NCBI GenBank assembly: GCA_019635435.1
Contig: JAHBZM010000001.1
Location: 2,418,001 to 2,482,000 of the forward strand
Direction: 5' to 3'
From: Ramlibacter sp.
Lineage (GTDB): Bacteria > Pseudomonadota > Gammaproteobacteria > Burkholderiales > Burkholderiaceae_C
Length of the DNA stretch: 64,000 nt
A model generated the notes under the pieces. The model was given only the letters and a program-made list of their open reading frames with translations, was not told the DNA's origin and made no database searches. Both the position numbers and the translations under genes were made by a program. Each line of letters starts with the position of its first letter. Position 1 is the stretch's first letter. Shown piece after piece: positions 50,767-57,941 of the stretch.

Positions 50767-51423
50767 TCAGGCCGAGAGGGCCTGCAGCGCGCGCGCCGTG
50801 ATGTCTTCGACCGTGCCGGTGCCGTTGATGGCGCGGTATTTGGGTGCGCCGGCCGGGTCGGCCTTGGCCCAGCTGGAGTAGTAATCCACCAGCGGGCGGG
50901 TCTGGGCGCTGTAGACCTCCAGCCGCTTCTTGACGGTTTCTTCCTTGTCGTCGTCGCGCTGGATCAGGGGCTCGCCCGTGACGTCGTCCTTGCCTTCCAC
51001 CTTGGGCGGGTTGAACTTGACGTGGTAGATGCGGCCCGAGGCCGGGTGCGAACGCCGTCCGCTCATGCGCTCGATGATGGCGTCAAACGGCACATCGATC
51101 TCCAGCACGTAGTCGAGCTTGACACCGGCCTGCTTCATCGCGTCGGCCTGCGGGATGGTGCGCGGAAAGCCGTCAAACAGGAAGCCCCTGGCGCAGTCCG
51201 GCTGGGCCAGGCGCTCCTTGACCAGGCCGATGATGATGTCGTCGCTGACCAGGGCGCCCGAGTCCATGACGGCCTTGGCCTGCAGGCCCAGCGGGGTGCC
51301 GGCCTTGACGGCGGCGCGCAGCATGTCGCCGGTGGAAATCTGGGGGATGCCGTATTTCTGGCAGAGGAACGCGGCTTGCGTGCCTTTGCCGGCGCCGGGT
51401 GCGCCCAACAAAATCAGTCTCAT
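50767..51423 (-). CDS. adk: Adenylate kinase
   Basis: A 218-residue adenylate kinase (ATP + AMP = 2 ADP). The P-loop is LLGAPGAGKGTQAAFL (6-21), with the NMP-binding ISTGDMLRAAVKAGT and LFDGFPRTIPQADAMK. The long-type LID, RRSHPASGRIYHVKFNPPK, has no zinc-binding cysteines. Its neighbours kdsB, Trm112-like, lpxK and exbDB on the same strand are the usual Burkholderiales order. An essential housekeeping enzyme. Confidence 0.98.
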   Translation of the reverse strand: MRLILLGAPGAGKGTQAAFLCQKYGIPQISTGDMLRAAVKAGTPLGLQAKAVMDSGALVSDDIIIGLVKERLAQPDCARGFLFDGFPRTIPQADAMKQAGVKLDYVLEIDVPFDAIIERMSGRRSHPASGRIYHVKFNPPKVEGKDDVTGEPLIQRDDDKEETVKKRLEVYSAQTRPLVDYYSSWAKADPAGAPKYRAINGTGTVEDITARALQALSA

Positions 51424-51555
51424 GGAAGTCCTCGGATAGTGTGAAATCGGCGTGCGCTGCAGACGCCAGGCAACCCAGCGGCGCCATCGCGCATCATTGG
51501 GCAGAGGATAGCATGTGAGTCCTTGGCGCCCGCTTACAGGGCGGCCGGGCCGTTT

Positions 51556-52311
51556 TCAGGCCTGGAACAGGGCCCGGACGCGCGCCAGGTCTTCCGGGGT
51601 GTCCACCCCGATGCCGGGCGCCTGATCGGTCACATGAACCGCGATGCGGTGGCCGTGCCAGAGCGCGCGCAGCTGCTCCAGGGCTTCACTGATTTCCATC
51701 GGAGCCTGGGGCAACGCTGGAAATTGCCGCAGGAAGCCAACGCGATAACCGTAGATGCCAACGTGACGCAGCGGCCTGGGCTCGGGCAGGGTGGTGATGC
51801 CCTGGGCAAAGCCATCGCGCCACCAGGCGATCGGGGCACGGCTGAAGTACAGCGCCAGGCCCTGGGCGTCGGTGACCACCTTGACCACGTTGGGGTTGGC
51901 AAAGTCGGCCGCGCTGTCGATGGCATGGGCCGCGGTGCTCATGCTGGCCTGCGGCCGCGCATCCAGCAGGCGGGCCACCGCATCGATCAGCGCCGGGTCG
52001 ATCAGGGGCTCGTCGCCCTGCACGTTGACCACCTTGCCGTCGTCGGGCAGGCCGAGCAGGGCGCAGGCTTCGGCCAGCCGGTCGCTGCCCGAGGGGTGGT
52101 CTTCTCGGGTCAGCACCGCGTCCACGTGGTGCTGGCTGCAGGCGCTGACGATGGCCGGGCTGTCGGCCGCCACCACCACCCGACTGGCCGACGACTGGCT
52201 GGCGCGCTGCGCCACCCGCACCACCATGGGCAGGCCCGCGATGTCGGCCAGTGGCTTGTCGGGCAGGCGGGTCGAGGCCCGCCGCGCCGGGATCAGGACG
52301 GTGAAGCTCAT
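51556..52311 (-). CDS. kdsB: 3-deoxy-manno-octulosonate cytidylyltransferase
   Basis: A 251-residue enzyme that couples CTP to Kdo for lipopolysaccharide synthesis. Motifs are VLIPARRASTRLPDKPLADI (nucleotide-binding loop), LTREDHPSGSDRLAEA, NVQGDEPLI and HVGIYGYRVGFL. Its start overlaps the Trm112-like gene stop by 4 bp, so it belongs to the lpxK-Trm112-kdsB operon. Confidence 0.97.
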   Translation of the reverse strand: MSFTVLIPARRASTRLPDKPLADIAGLPMVVRVAQRASQSSASRVVVAADSPAIVSACSQHHVDAVLTREDHPSGSDRLAEACALLGLPDDGKVVNVQGDEPLIDPALIDAVARLLDARPQASMSTAAHAIDSAADFANPNVVKVVTDAQGLALYFSRAPIAWWRDGFAQGITTLPEPRPLRHVGIYGYRVGFLRQFPALPQAPMEISEALEQLRALWHGHRIAVHVTDQAPGIGVDTPEDLARVRALFQA

Positions 52312-52517
52312 CCGGCCAGCGGGGTGCGCGCGGGCAGCTGGTCGATTTCCTCGTCGCTGAGGGTGCGGGCCTCGGCCTCCAGCATGATGGGGATGCCGTC
52401 GCGCACCGGGTAGGCCAGCCGCGCGCTGCGCGAGACCAGTTCGTTCTTCTCGCGGTCCAGCAGCAGCGGCCCCTTGGTCACGGGGCAGACCAGCAGTTCA
52501 ATCAGTTTGGCGTCCAT
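52308..52517 (-). CDS. Trm112 family protein
   Basis: A 69-residue protein of the Trm112/YcaR type: MDAKLIELLVCPVTKGPLLL, DREKNELVSRSARLAYPVRD, GIPIMLEAEARTL. Only one of the usual zinc-ligand cysteines is retained. It overlaps lpxK by 20 bp and kdsB by 4 bp. Bacterial members are conserved beside lpxK/kdsB; their role is unclear, by analogy perhaps an activator of methyltransferases. Confidence 0.95.
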   Translation of the reverse strand: MDAKLIELLVCPVTKGPLLLDREKNELVSRSARLAYPVRDGIPIMLEAEARTLSDEEIDQLPARTPLAG

Positions 52518-53505
52518 GGGCGGATGATAGCTTTGCATCGAGCAGTTGATCGAGCCGCGCCAGCAGCGCGCCATCCAGCGTGACCTCCAGCGGCACGGCC
52601 CAGGCGTCAGGGCGGCGTTGCCACAGCTTGACGGCGTCTTTTTCGGTGCAAATCAGGCTGGAGTCCAGGCTCCACGGCCCTTTATCGCTATCAAAATCAT
52701 AGTGATCGGTCAGCGCGGTGGTGCTGGCCAGGGTCAGGCCCCGGGCCCGCAGCATGTCAAAGAAGGCCTCGGGGTGGGCGATGCCGGCCAGCGCGTGCAG
52801 CGGCTGGCCGCCCAGCGCGGCCAGCGCCAGGCGGGTGCCGTCAGCGCGCACGGCCTCACTGGCCAGTGCGCGGTGGGCCTGAAAGCCGCCGAATGCGGGC
52901 CGGCGGCCGGTGTGCACCACCAGGTCCACCGGGCGTGGCCAGGGTTCGCGCAGCGGGCCGGCCGGCAGCAGGAAGCCGTTGCCGATGCCGCCATCGTCAA
53001 AAACGCACAGCTCGATGTCACGCCCCAGCGCCAGGTGCTGCAGCCCGTCGTCGCTCACGATCACGTCGGTGGCCGGGTAGGCCGCCAGCAGCATCTGGGC
53101 CGCCTGCGGGCGCCGCGCGGCCACGAAAACCGGCGCGCCGGTGTTGCGGGCGATCAGCAGCGCTTCATCGCCCACCTCGCCGGGCAGGGAGCTGGCGAAG
53201 ACCTCGCGGCAGTCCGCCGCATGGCGCCCGTAGCCGCGCGAGACCACGCCTGGGCGCAGGCCGCGCGCCTGCAGGTGGCGCACCAGCGCCATGGTGACCG
53301 GGGTCTTGCCGGAGCCCCCCGCCACCACATTGCCAACCACGACGACCGGCACCGCCAGGCGCTGGGTGCGGGCCAGGCCGCTGCGGTAGGCCAGCCGGCG
53401 CAGCGCCACCAGGGCGGCGTAGAGCAGGGACAGCGGCCACAGCCACCAGGCCAGGGGGCCGCGGCGGGTCCAGGCGCGCAGCAGGGCCTGCTGCACGGCC
53501 GCCAT
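52498..53505 (-). CDS. lpxK: Tetraacyldisaccharide 4'-kinase
   Basis: A 335-residue inner-membrane-associated kinase that phosphorylates the lipid A disaccharide at 4'. The Walker A is VGNVVAGGSGKTPVTMAL near 55-72, with VVSRGYGRHAADCREV and VIVSDDGLQHLALGRDIELC (catalytic/metal region), ending near CTEKDAVKLW. Residues about 267-284 (HYDFDSDKGPWSLDSSL) are encoded by a palindromic mini-element just before the conserved TEKDAVK block. It starts 3 bp after the exbD stop. Confidence 0.97.
   Translation of the reverse strand: MAAVQQALLRAWTRRGPLAWWLWPLSLLYAALVALRRLAYRSGLARTQRLAVPVVVVGNVVAGGSGKTPVTMALVRHLQARGLRPGVVSRGYGRHAADCREVFASSLPGEVGDEALLIARNTGAPVFVAARRPQAAQMLLAAYPATDVIVSDDGLQHLALGRDIELCVFDDGGIGNGFLLPAGPLREPWPRPVDLVVHTGRRPAFGGFQAHRALASEAVRADGTRLALAALGGQPLHALAGIAHPEAFFDMLRARGLTLASTTALTDHYDFDSDKGPWSLDSSLICTEKDAVKLWQRRPDAWAVPLEVTLDGALLARLDQLLDAKLSSAHGRQTD
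52656..52706 (-). repeat. Palindromic mini-element copy 8 (subfamily I), inside lpxK
   Basis: The sequence is GGCTGGAGTCCAGGCTCCA, then CGGCCCTTTAT, then CGCTATCAAAATCATAGTGA. It shares TGGAGTCCAGGC with the 37778 copy and the CGGCC and GCTA-CAAAA-TAG blocks at the same spacing. The lpxK frame is intact through it. Confidence 0.75.
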
Positions 53506-53508
53506 GGC

Positions 53509-53937
53509 TCAGCGGCCGCCGGCCTGGGCCGAGGACTGGGTGGCGAAGGTGATCTGCGTCAGGCCCGAGCGGCGGGCCGCCTCCATCACGGTGATGACGG
53601 CCTGGTGCGCGGTGCTGGCGTCGGCGCTGATGATGACCACGCTGTCCTTGCCGGCCTTGGCGGCTTCCACCAGCGCCATCGACACCGCCTCGACACTGCG
53701 GCCGCTCACGGGGGTCTTGTTGACGCTGTAGCGGCCGTCGGCGCCGACCGCGACGATCACTTCCTTGGGGTAGTCGCGCTGGGCATCCACATCGGCCACC
53801 GGCAGCTTGAGCTGCATCTCGGTGAACTTGCTGTAGGTGGTGGACAGCATCAGGAAGATCAGCACCACCAGCAGCACGTCGATGAACGGGATCAGGTTGA
53901 TCTCGGGCTCTTCCTTCTTGCGCGGACGGAAGTTCAT
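53509..53937 (-). CDS. exbD: ExbD/TolR family biopolymer transport protein
   Basis: A 142-residue protein with a short cytoplasmic start (MNFRPRKKEEPEINLIPFID), one membrane helix (VLLVVLIFLMLSTTY) containing the essential aspartate of IPFID, and a periplasmic domain. It works with ExbB to couple proton flow to TonB- or Tol-type energy transduction. It lies 6 bp after exbB and 3 bp before lpxK. Confidence 0.95.
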   Translation of the reverse strand: MNFRPRKKEEPEINLIPFIDVLLVVLIFLMLSTTYSKFTEMQLKLPVADVDAQRDYPKEVIVAVGADGRYSVNKTPVSGRSVEAVSMALVEAAKAGKDSVVIISADASTAHQAVITVMEAARRSGLTQITFATQSSAQAGGR

Positions 53938-53943
53938 CGGGGG

Positions 53944-54576
53944 TCAGCCCTTGCGCAGGCCGTTCAGGTGGCGCACAAAGCGCTCGGCCGCCAGCTCCAG
54001 CGTCAGCAGGTACTCGTCGACCCGGGCACGGAAGTAGCGCCAGAAGATCAGGGTGGGAATGGCCACGATCAGGCCGAACGCGGTGTTGTACAGCGCAATC
54101 GAGATGCCATGCGCCAGCTGGGCGGGGTTGCCGCCCGTGGTGCCGCCGGTGGGCGACTGCGAGCCGAAAATCTCGATCATGCCGATCACGGTGCCCAGCA
54201 GGCCCAGCAGGGGCGCCGCCGACGCGATGGTGGCCAGCGCGCTCAGGTAGCGCTCCAGCCGGTGCGCGACGGCCCGGCCGGTGCCCTCCATCTGCGCGCG
54301 CAGGTCGGCCTCGGTGCAGCGCGGGTCGGAGTTGATGGCCCGGAAGCCGCTGGCCAGCACCTCGCCCAGTGCCGAGTTCTGCTCCAGCTGCGTGACGACA
54401 TCGGGTGTGGGCACGGCGGTGCGGGACACGGCGAGGGCCTCGTCGAGCAGCTTGGGGGGCGCGATCCGGGCGGTTTTGAGGCTGATGAAGCGCTCGATGA
54501 CGAGGGCCAGCGCCAGGATGGAGCAGGCGACCAGGGGCCAGATGGGCCAGCCTGCGGCTTGTATGATCGAAAACAA
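53944..54576 (-). CDS. exbB: ExbB/MotA/TolQ proton channel family protein
   Basis: A 210-residue inner-membrane protein with three helices: near 8-25 (WPIWPLVACSILALALVIER), near 110-130 (ASAAPLLGLLGTVIGMIEIF) and near 150-175 (YNTAFGLIVAIPTLIFWRYF). These are the characteristic TolQ/ExbB channel segments. It is the first gene of the exbB-exbD-lpxK-Trm112-kdsB run. Here exbB-exbD are linked to lipid A genes rather than to tonB. Confidence 0.95.
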   Translation of the reverse strand: MFSIIQAAGWPIWPLVACSILALALVIERFISLKTARIAPPKLLDEALAVSRTAVPTPDVVTQLEQNSALGEVLASGFRAINSDPRCTEADLRAQMEGTGRAVAHRLERYLSALATIASAAPLLGLLGTVIGMIEIFGSQSPTGGTTGGNPAQLAHGISIALYNTAFGLIVAIPTLIFWRYFRARVDEYLLTLELAAERFVRHLNGLRKG

Positions 54577-54899
54577 AAGGGTGTCTCCGCGGGAAAAGAG
54601 GCGATGAAACGGGTACGGCGCGCTGGTGATTATGGCCTACGCGCCAAGGCATCCCGATGACGCCGGGGCGCTGGCGGCCCATGCTCACACCAGGCCCGGC
54701 CACCCACAGAAATTGTGGATAACTTTGTGCAGAAGGTGGCCCGGGTGGGCCGCCAGCCCGCGCCAATGCGTCAACGTGACAGATCGATGACAAATTGAGC
54801 AGGAAAATAATCAATGAAATCAACAGCTTGCTCCGAAAAATCAGCGTTTCCCCGGATTTGTCGCCCAAACGCAGGGTCTGGCGCGCTTCTGTGGACTAA
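54577..54899. other. Divergent exbB / xseA intergenic region with a solitary DnaA box
   Basis: This 323-bp gap holds no convincing gene. It contains a perfect consensus DnaA box, TTATCCACA, on the minus strand at 54714-54722, and an AT-rich stretch (AAAATAATCAATGAAATC) near 54803-54820 that could hold the xseA promoter. No further perfect DnaA boxes are seen nearby, so it is not an origin. Confidence 0.6.
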
Positions 54900-56258
54900 A
54901 TGGCCCTCCCGATACCGTGGGAAAGCCCGGATTTGCTGATGGTGAACACGCTGAGCCCAGGCATGGCGCCACGAATCTGGCAGGTTGGCGCGCTATGCCG
55001 CGCCATTGCTGATGCGCTGGAAGCGCGCTTCAACCCCGTGGCGGTCCGCGGGGAGATTTCGGGTTTCTCGCGCGCCTCCAGCGGGCATTGCTATTTCTCG
55101 CTCAAGGACGAGCAGGGGCAGATCCGCTGCGCCATGTTCCGCCGCGCCGCCGGGCTGCTCGACTTTGCGCCGCGCGACGGCGAACTGGTCGAGGTGCGAG
55201 GCCGGCTGGGCGTCTACGAGGCGCGCGGCGACCTGCAACTGATCGTGGAGTCACTCACCCGGGCCGGGCAGGGCGCGCTGTTCGAGCAGTTCCTGCAGCT
55301 CAAGGCCCGGCTGGAGGCCGAGGGCCTGTTTGACAGCGCCCGCAAGCGGCCGCTGCCCCTGATGCCGCGCGGCATCGGCCTGGTGACCTCGCTGGGCGCG
55401 GCGGCGTTGCATGACGTGGTCAGCGCGCTGCGGCGGCGGGTGCCGCATGTGCCCGTGGTCATCGCGCCCGCGGCCGTGCAGGGCGGGCAGGCGCCCGCGG
55501 AGCTGGTCAAGGCGCTATCAAATCTGTATCAGCTGGCGCAGGCGGGGCAAGGACTGCAGCCTGGTGGGGCACCCCACATCGACCTGATCCTGCTGGTGCG
55601 CGGCGGCGGGTCGATGGAAGACCTCTGGGCCTTCAATGACGAGCGGCTGGCCCGCACCATCGTGCAAAGCCCCGTGCCTGTGGTGTGCGGCGTGGGCCAC
55701 GAGACCGACTTCACCATTGCCGACTTCTGTGCCGACCTGCGGGCGCCCACGCCCACCGCGGCCGCCGAGCTCGCGGCCCAGCCGCGCGATGTCTGGCTCG
55801 GTGCACTGGCCCAGATGGGGCAGCGGCTGGGCGACGCCACGTGGCGCCGGATCGATGCGCAGGCGCAGCGGGTGGATTCGGCCGCGTCGCGGCTGGGCCG
55901 GCCCTCGGGCCTGGTGGCGCGCCAGCAAATGCGGCTGGCCCGCCATGCCGAGCGCCTGCGTTACGGCGCGCGCGAGCATCTGCAACGCCGGCGTGTTGCC
56001 GGGGAAAACCTTCAGGAGCAACTGCGCGACCGAGTGGCCGACACATTGCGGCGTTCCGGCGAACAGCTGGACCGCGCCCAGCTCAGGCTGTCCCTGATGG
56101 ACCCCAAGCTGGTGCTGCAGCGCGGCTATGCGCTGCTGACCGACGCCGAAGGCGCCGCCGTGACCCGGGCCGGCCAGACCCATGCGGGCCAGGCGCTGCG
56201 TGCAACCCTTGCCGATGGCGAGGTTGATCTTGCCGTGTTACACCAGCGGCTGATTTAG
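54900..56258 (+). CDS. xseA: Exodeoxyribonuclease VII large subunit
   Basis: A 452-residue XseA. The N-terminal OB fold is IWQVGALCRAIADALEARFN and GEISGFSRASSGHCYFSLKD. The catalytic region has GIGLVTSLGAAALHDVVSAL, RGGGSMEDLWAFNDE and GVGHETDFTIADFCADLRAP, followed by a long coiled coil. Together with XseB it degrades single-stranded DNA. Residues about 204-222 (ALSNLYQLAQAGQGLQPG) are longer than in most relatives and are encoded by a mini-element just before the RGGGS motif. The ATG at 54900 is used; a start at residue 14 is possible. Confidence 0.96.
   Translation: MALPIPWESPDLLMVNTLSPGMAPRIWQVGALCRAIADALEARFNPVAVRGEISGFSRASSGHCYFSLKDEQGQIRCAMFRRAAGLLDFAPRDGELVEVRGRLGVYEARGDLQLIVESLTRAGQGALFEQFLQLKARLEAEGLFDSARKRPLPLMPRGIGLVTSLGAAALHDVVSALRRRVPHVPVVIAPAAVQGGQAPAELVKALSNLYQLAQAGQGLQPGGAPHIDLILLVRGGGSMEDLWAFNDERLARTIVQSPVPVVCGVGHETDFTIADFCADLRAPTPTAAAELAAQPRDVWLGALAQMGQRLGDATWRRIDAQAQRVDSAASRLGRPSGLVARQQMRLARHAERLRYGAREHLQRRRVAGENLQEQLRDRVADTLRRSGEQLDRAQLRLSLMDPKLVLQRGYALLTDAEGAAVTRAGQTHAGQALRATLADGEVDLAVLHQRLI
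55511..55564 (+). repeat. Palindromic mini-element copy 9 (subfamily II), inside xseA
   Basis: The sequence is GGCGCTATCAAATCTGTATC, then AGCTGGCGCAGGCGGGGC, then AAGGACTGCAGCCTGG. It has the degenerate stem GCTA..TATC and the AAGGACT-n-GCC end seen in the boxC copy. The frame stays open. Confidence 0.6.
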
Positions 56259-56305
56259 TTTCCTACAATCGATTTTTTCAGACCAACAAACCCACGAGGA
56301 AAACC

Positions 56306-56887
56306 ATGGAACACACCCTGCCTCCGCTGCCCTACGCGATTGACGCGCTGGCGCCGGCCTATTCGAAAGAAACGCTCGAATTCCACCACGGCAAGCACCA
56401 CAACGCCTATGTGGTGAACCTCAACAACCTGCAAAAGGGCACCGAGTTTGAAAGCATGACGCTGGAGGAAATCATCAAGAAATCCAGCGGCGGCATCTAC
56501 AACAACTCGGCCCAGATCTGGAACCACACCTTCTTCTGGAACTGCATGAAGCCCGCCGGCGGCGGTGAGCCCTCGGACGCGCTGGCCGCGGCCATCAATG
56601 CCAAGTGGGGCAGCTACGCCGCCTTCAAGGAGGCCTTCGTCAAGTCGGCCGTGGGCAACTTTGGTTCCGGCTGGACCTGGCTGGTCAAGAAGCCCGACGG
56701 TTCCGTGGACATCGTCAACACCGGCGCCGCCGGCACCCCGCTGACCACCGCCGACAAGGCCCTGCTCACCGTGGACGTCTGGGAGCACGCCTACTACATC
56801 GACTACCGCAACCTGCGCCCCAAGTTCGTCGAGGCCTTCCTCGACAAGCTCGTGAACTGGGGTTTTGCCGAAGCCAACTTCGCCTGA
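56306..56887 (+). CDS. sodB: Superoxide dismutase [Fe]
   Basis: A 193-residue Fe/Mn-type superoxide dismutase. Metal ligands are His in LEFHHGKHHNAYVVNLNN, His in QIWNHTFFWNCM, and Asp/His in DVWEHAYYIDYRN. Gly-rich FGSGWTWLV and the length match iron enzymes. No signal peptide, so cytoplasmic. A strong terminator follows, and the gene is probably monocistronic. Confidence 0.97.
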   Translation: MEHTLPPLPYAIDALAPAYSKETLEFHHGKHHNAYVVNLNNLQKGTEFESMTLEEIIKKSSGGIYNNSAQIWNHTFFWNCMKPAGGGEPSDALAAAINAKWGSYAAFKEAFVKSAVGNFGSGWTWLVKKPDGSVDIVNTGAAGTPLTTADKALLTVDVWEHAYYIDYRNLRPKFVEAFLDKLVNWGFAEANFA

Positions 56888-56902
56888 AGCCCGCTGCACA
56901 GC

Positions 56903-56931
56903 AAAAAGCCGACCCGCGGGTCGGCTTTTTT
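56903..56931. terminator. Bidirectional terminator after sodB
   Basis: GCCGACCCG and CGGGTCGGC (56908-56925) form a perfect 18-bp palindrome flanked by five A on one side and six T on the other. It lies 16 bp past the sodB stop and can also serve the convergent DUF192 gene. Confidence 0.95.
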
Positions 56932-56956
56932 CATGGGCGGGCCTGAAAAAGACGGC

Positions 56957-57412
56957 TCAGCGTCTGGACTCAAACGGCTTGCCGCCCAGCTTGAAGCCGG
57001 CCTTGATCCCTTTTTTGGCAAACCAGCCCTGGTTCATCTCCAGCACAAAGCGCACGGGCTGGGTGGAGCAATGCGAATCGGTGGTTTGCGGCTTCATGTC
57101 GGCCAGGTTGACGATGGTGCCGTCGTCGGCCACAAAGGCGGCGGTCAGCGGCAGCAATGTGTTCTTCATCCAGAAGCACTGGACCGACGGCTGCTCGAAC
57201 ACGAACAGCATGCCTTCATGCTGGGGCATGGCCTTGCGGAACATCAGGCCGATGCTGCGCTGTTCGGGGGTCAGGGCCACCTGGGCGTCGATCTGGTGGA
57301 TGTCGGCGCGCAGCTTGACACGGGGCAGGTCCATTTGCGCGTCTTGCGCCATGGCGGCGGCCGTGCAGGCGGTGAGCAGGGCGGTACCCAGCAAGCAGAG
57401 GAATTTATTCAT
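56957..57412 (-). CDS. DUF192 family exported protein
   Basis: A 151-residue protein with a signal peptide that may be of lipoprotein type (LLTAC at residues 12-16) or be cleaved after AMA near 22. The mature part is DUF192: VALTPEQRSIGLMFRKAMP, MLFVFEQPSVQCFWMKNTLL and NLADMKPQTTDSH. These small periplasmic proteins have unknown function. The start is ATG 57412. Confidence 0.92.
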   Translation of the reverse strand: MNKFLCLLGTALLTACTAAAMAQDAQMDLPRVKLRADIHQIDAQVALTPEQRSIGLMFRKAMPQHEGMLFVFEQPSVQCFWMKNTLLPLTAAFVADDGTIVNLADMKPQTTDSHCSTQPVRFVLEMNQGWFAKKGIKAGFKLGGKPFESRR

Positions 57413-57439
57413 GGCCATGCATTTTGCGGCAACCAAGAA

Positions 57440-57464
57440 AAATGCCCGCGCAGGGCGGGCATTT
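57440..57464 (-). terminator. Terminator hairpin after the Ala/Lys-rich gene
   Basis: AAATGCCCGC (57440-57449) pairs with GCGGGCATTT (57455-57464) around a 5-nt loop. On the minus strand a short T-run and TTTCTTGG follow. It lies 18 bp past the stop of the 57483-57755 gene. Confidence 0.85.
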
Positions 57465-57482
57465 CACTGAAAAGGCCTGGGA

Positions 57483-57755
57483 TCAGGACTTCTTTTCTTC
57501 GGTCTTCTCGGCCTTGGCCTTCTTGGCAACCTTCTTCTTGGCGGCCTTCTTTTCAGCCTTGGCGGCGGCCTTCTCGGCCTTCATGGCGGCTTTGTCTTCC
57601 TTCTTTTCTTCCATCTTGGCGACGGGGGCAGCGGCCGGAGCAGCGGCGGCGGCCGCGGGCTTGGCTTCTTCCTTCTTGGCGGCGGGAGCGGCGGCTTGGG
57701 CAAACACGCCAACGGAGAACAGACCGGCGATCAGGGCAGCGATGAGCTTGTTCAT
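57483..57755 (-). CDS. Small exported Ala/Lys-rich protein
   Basis: A 90-residue protein with a signal peptide (MNKLIAALIAGLFSVGVFAQ) followed by a low-complexity mature part: Ala/Pro-rich, then Lys/Glu/Ala-rich (KEDKAAMKAEKAAAKAEK, ending KAEKTEEKKS). It resembles histone-H1/PspA-like basic repeats, but the signal peptide implies a periplasmic location. AAGGACT precedes the ATG. The function is unknown; relatives are common in Burkholderiales as far as I recall. Confidence 0.85.
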   Translation of the reverse strand: MNKLIAALIAGLFSVGVFAQAAAPAAKKEEAKPAAAAAAPAAAPVAKMEEKKEDKAAMKAEKAAAKAEKKAAKKKVAKKAKAEKTEEKKS

Positions 57756-57941
57756 TTCAGAGTCCTTAGGTGAAGTTACTTTTTCGAAAAATTCCTCCCA
57801 ACTATCGGAAGGCCCATCCGTAACGGCGGCGGTTTACGGCCGGTTGACAGCCGGCTCCAAATATTTTTGAAGCTAGAATCCTAGGGTTTTGCCTAACCTG
57901 CTGAAACCCTGCCTTTCAGCGTTCAACGGAGACGTTTTTCC

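Noticed and set aside
54577..54899. Replication origin near the DnaA box
   Set aside because: Only one consensus DnaA box, with no dnaA, dnaN or AT-rich unwinding region beside it.
57844..57879. Possible icd promoter TTGACA with TAGAAT
   Set aside because: The spacer would be 24 bp, too long for a sigma-70 promoter; no better pair could be fixed by eye.
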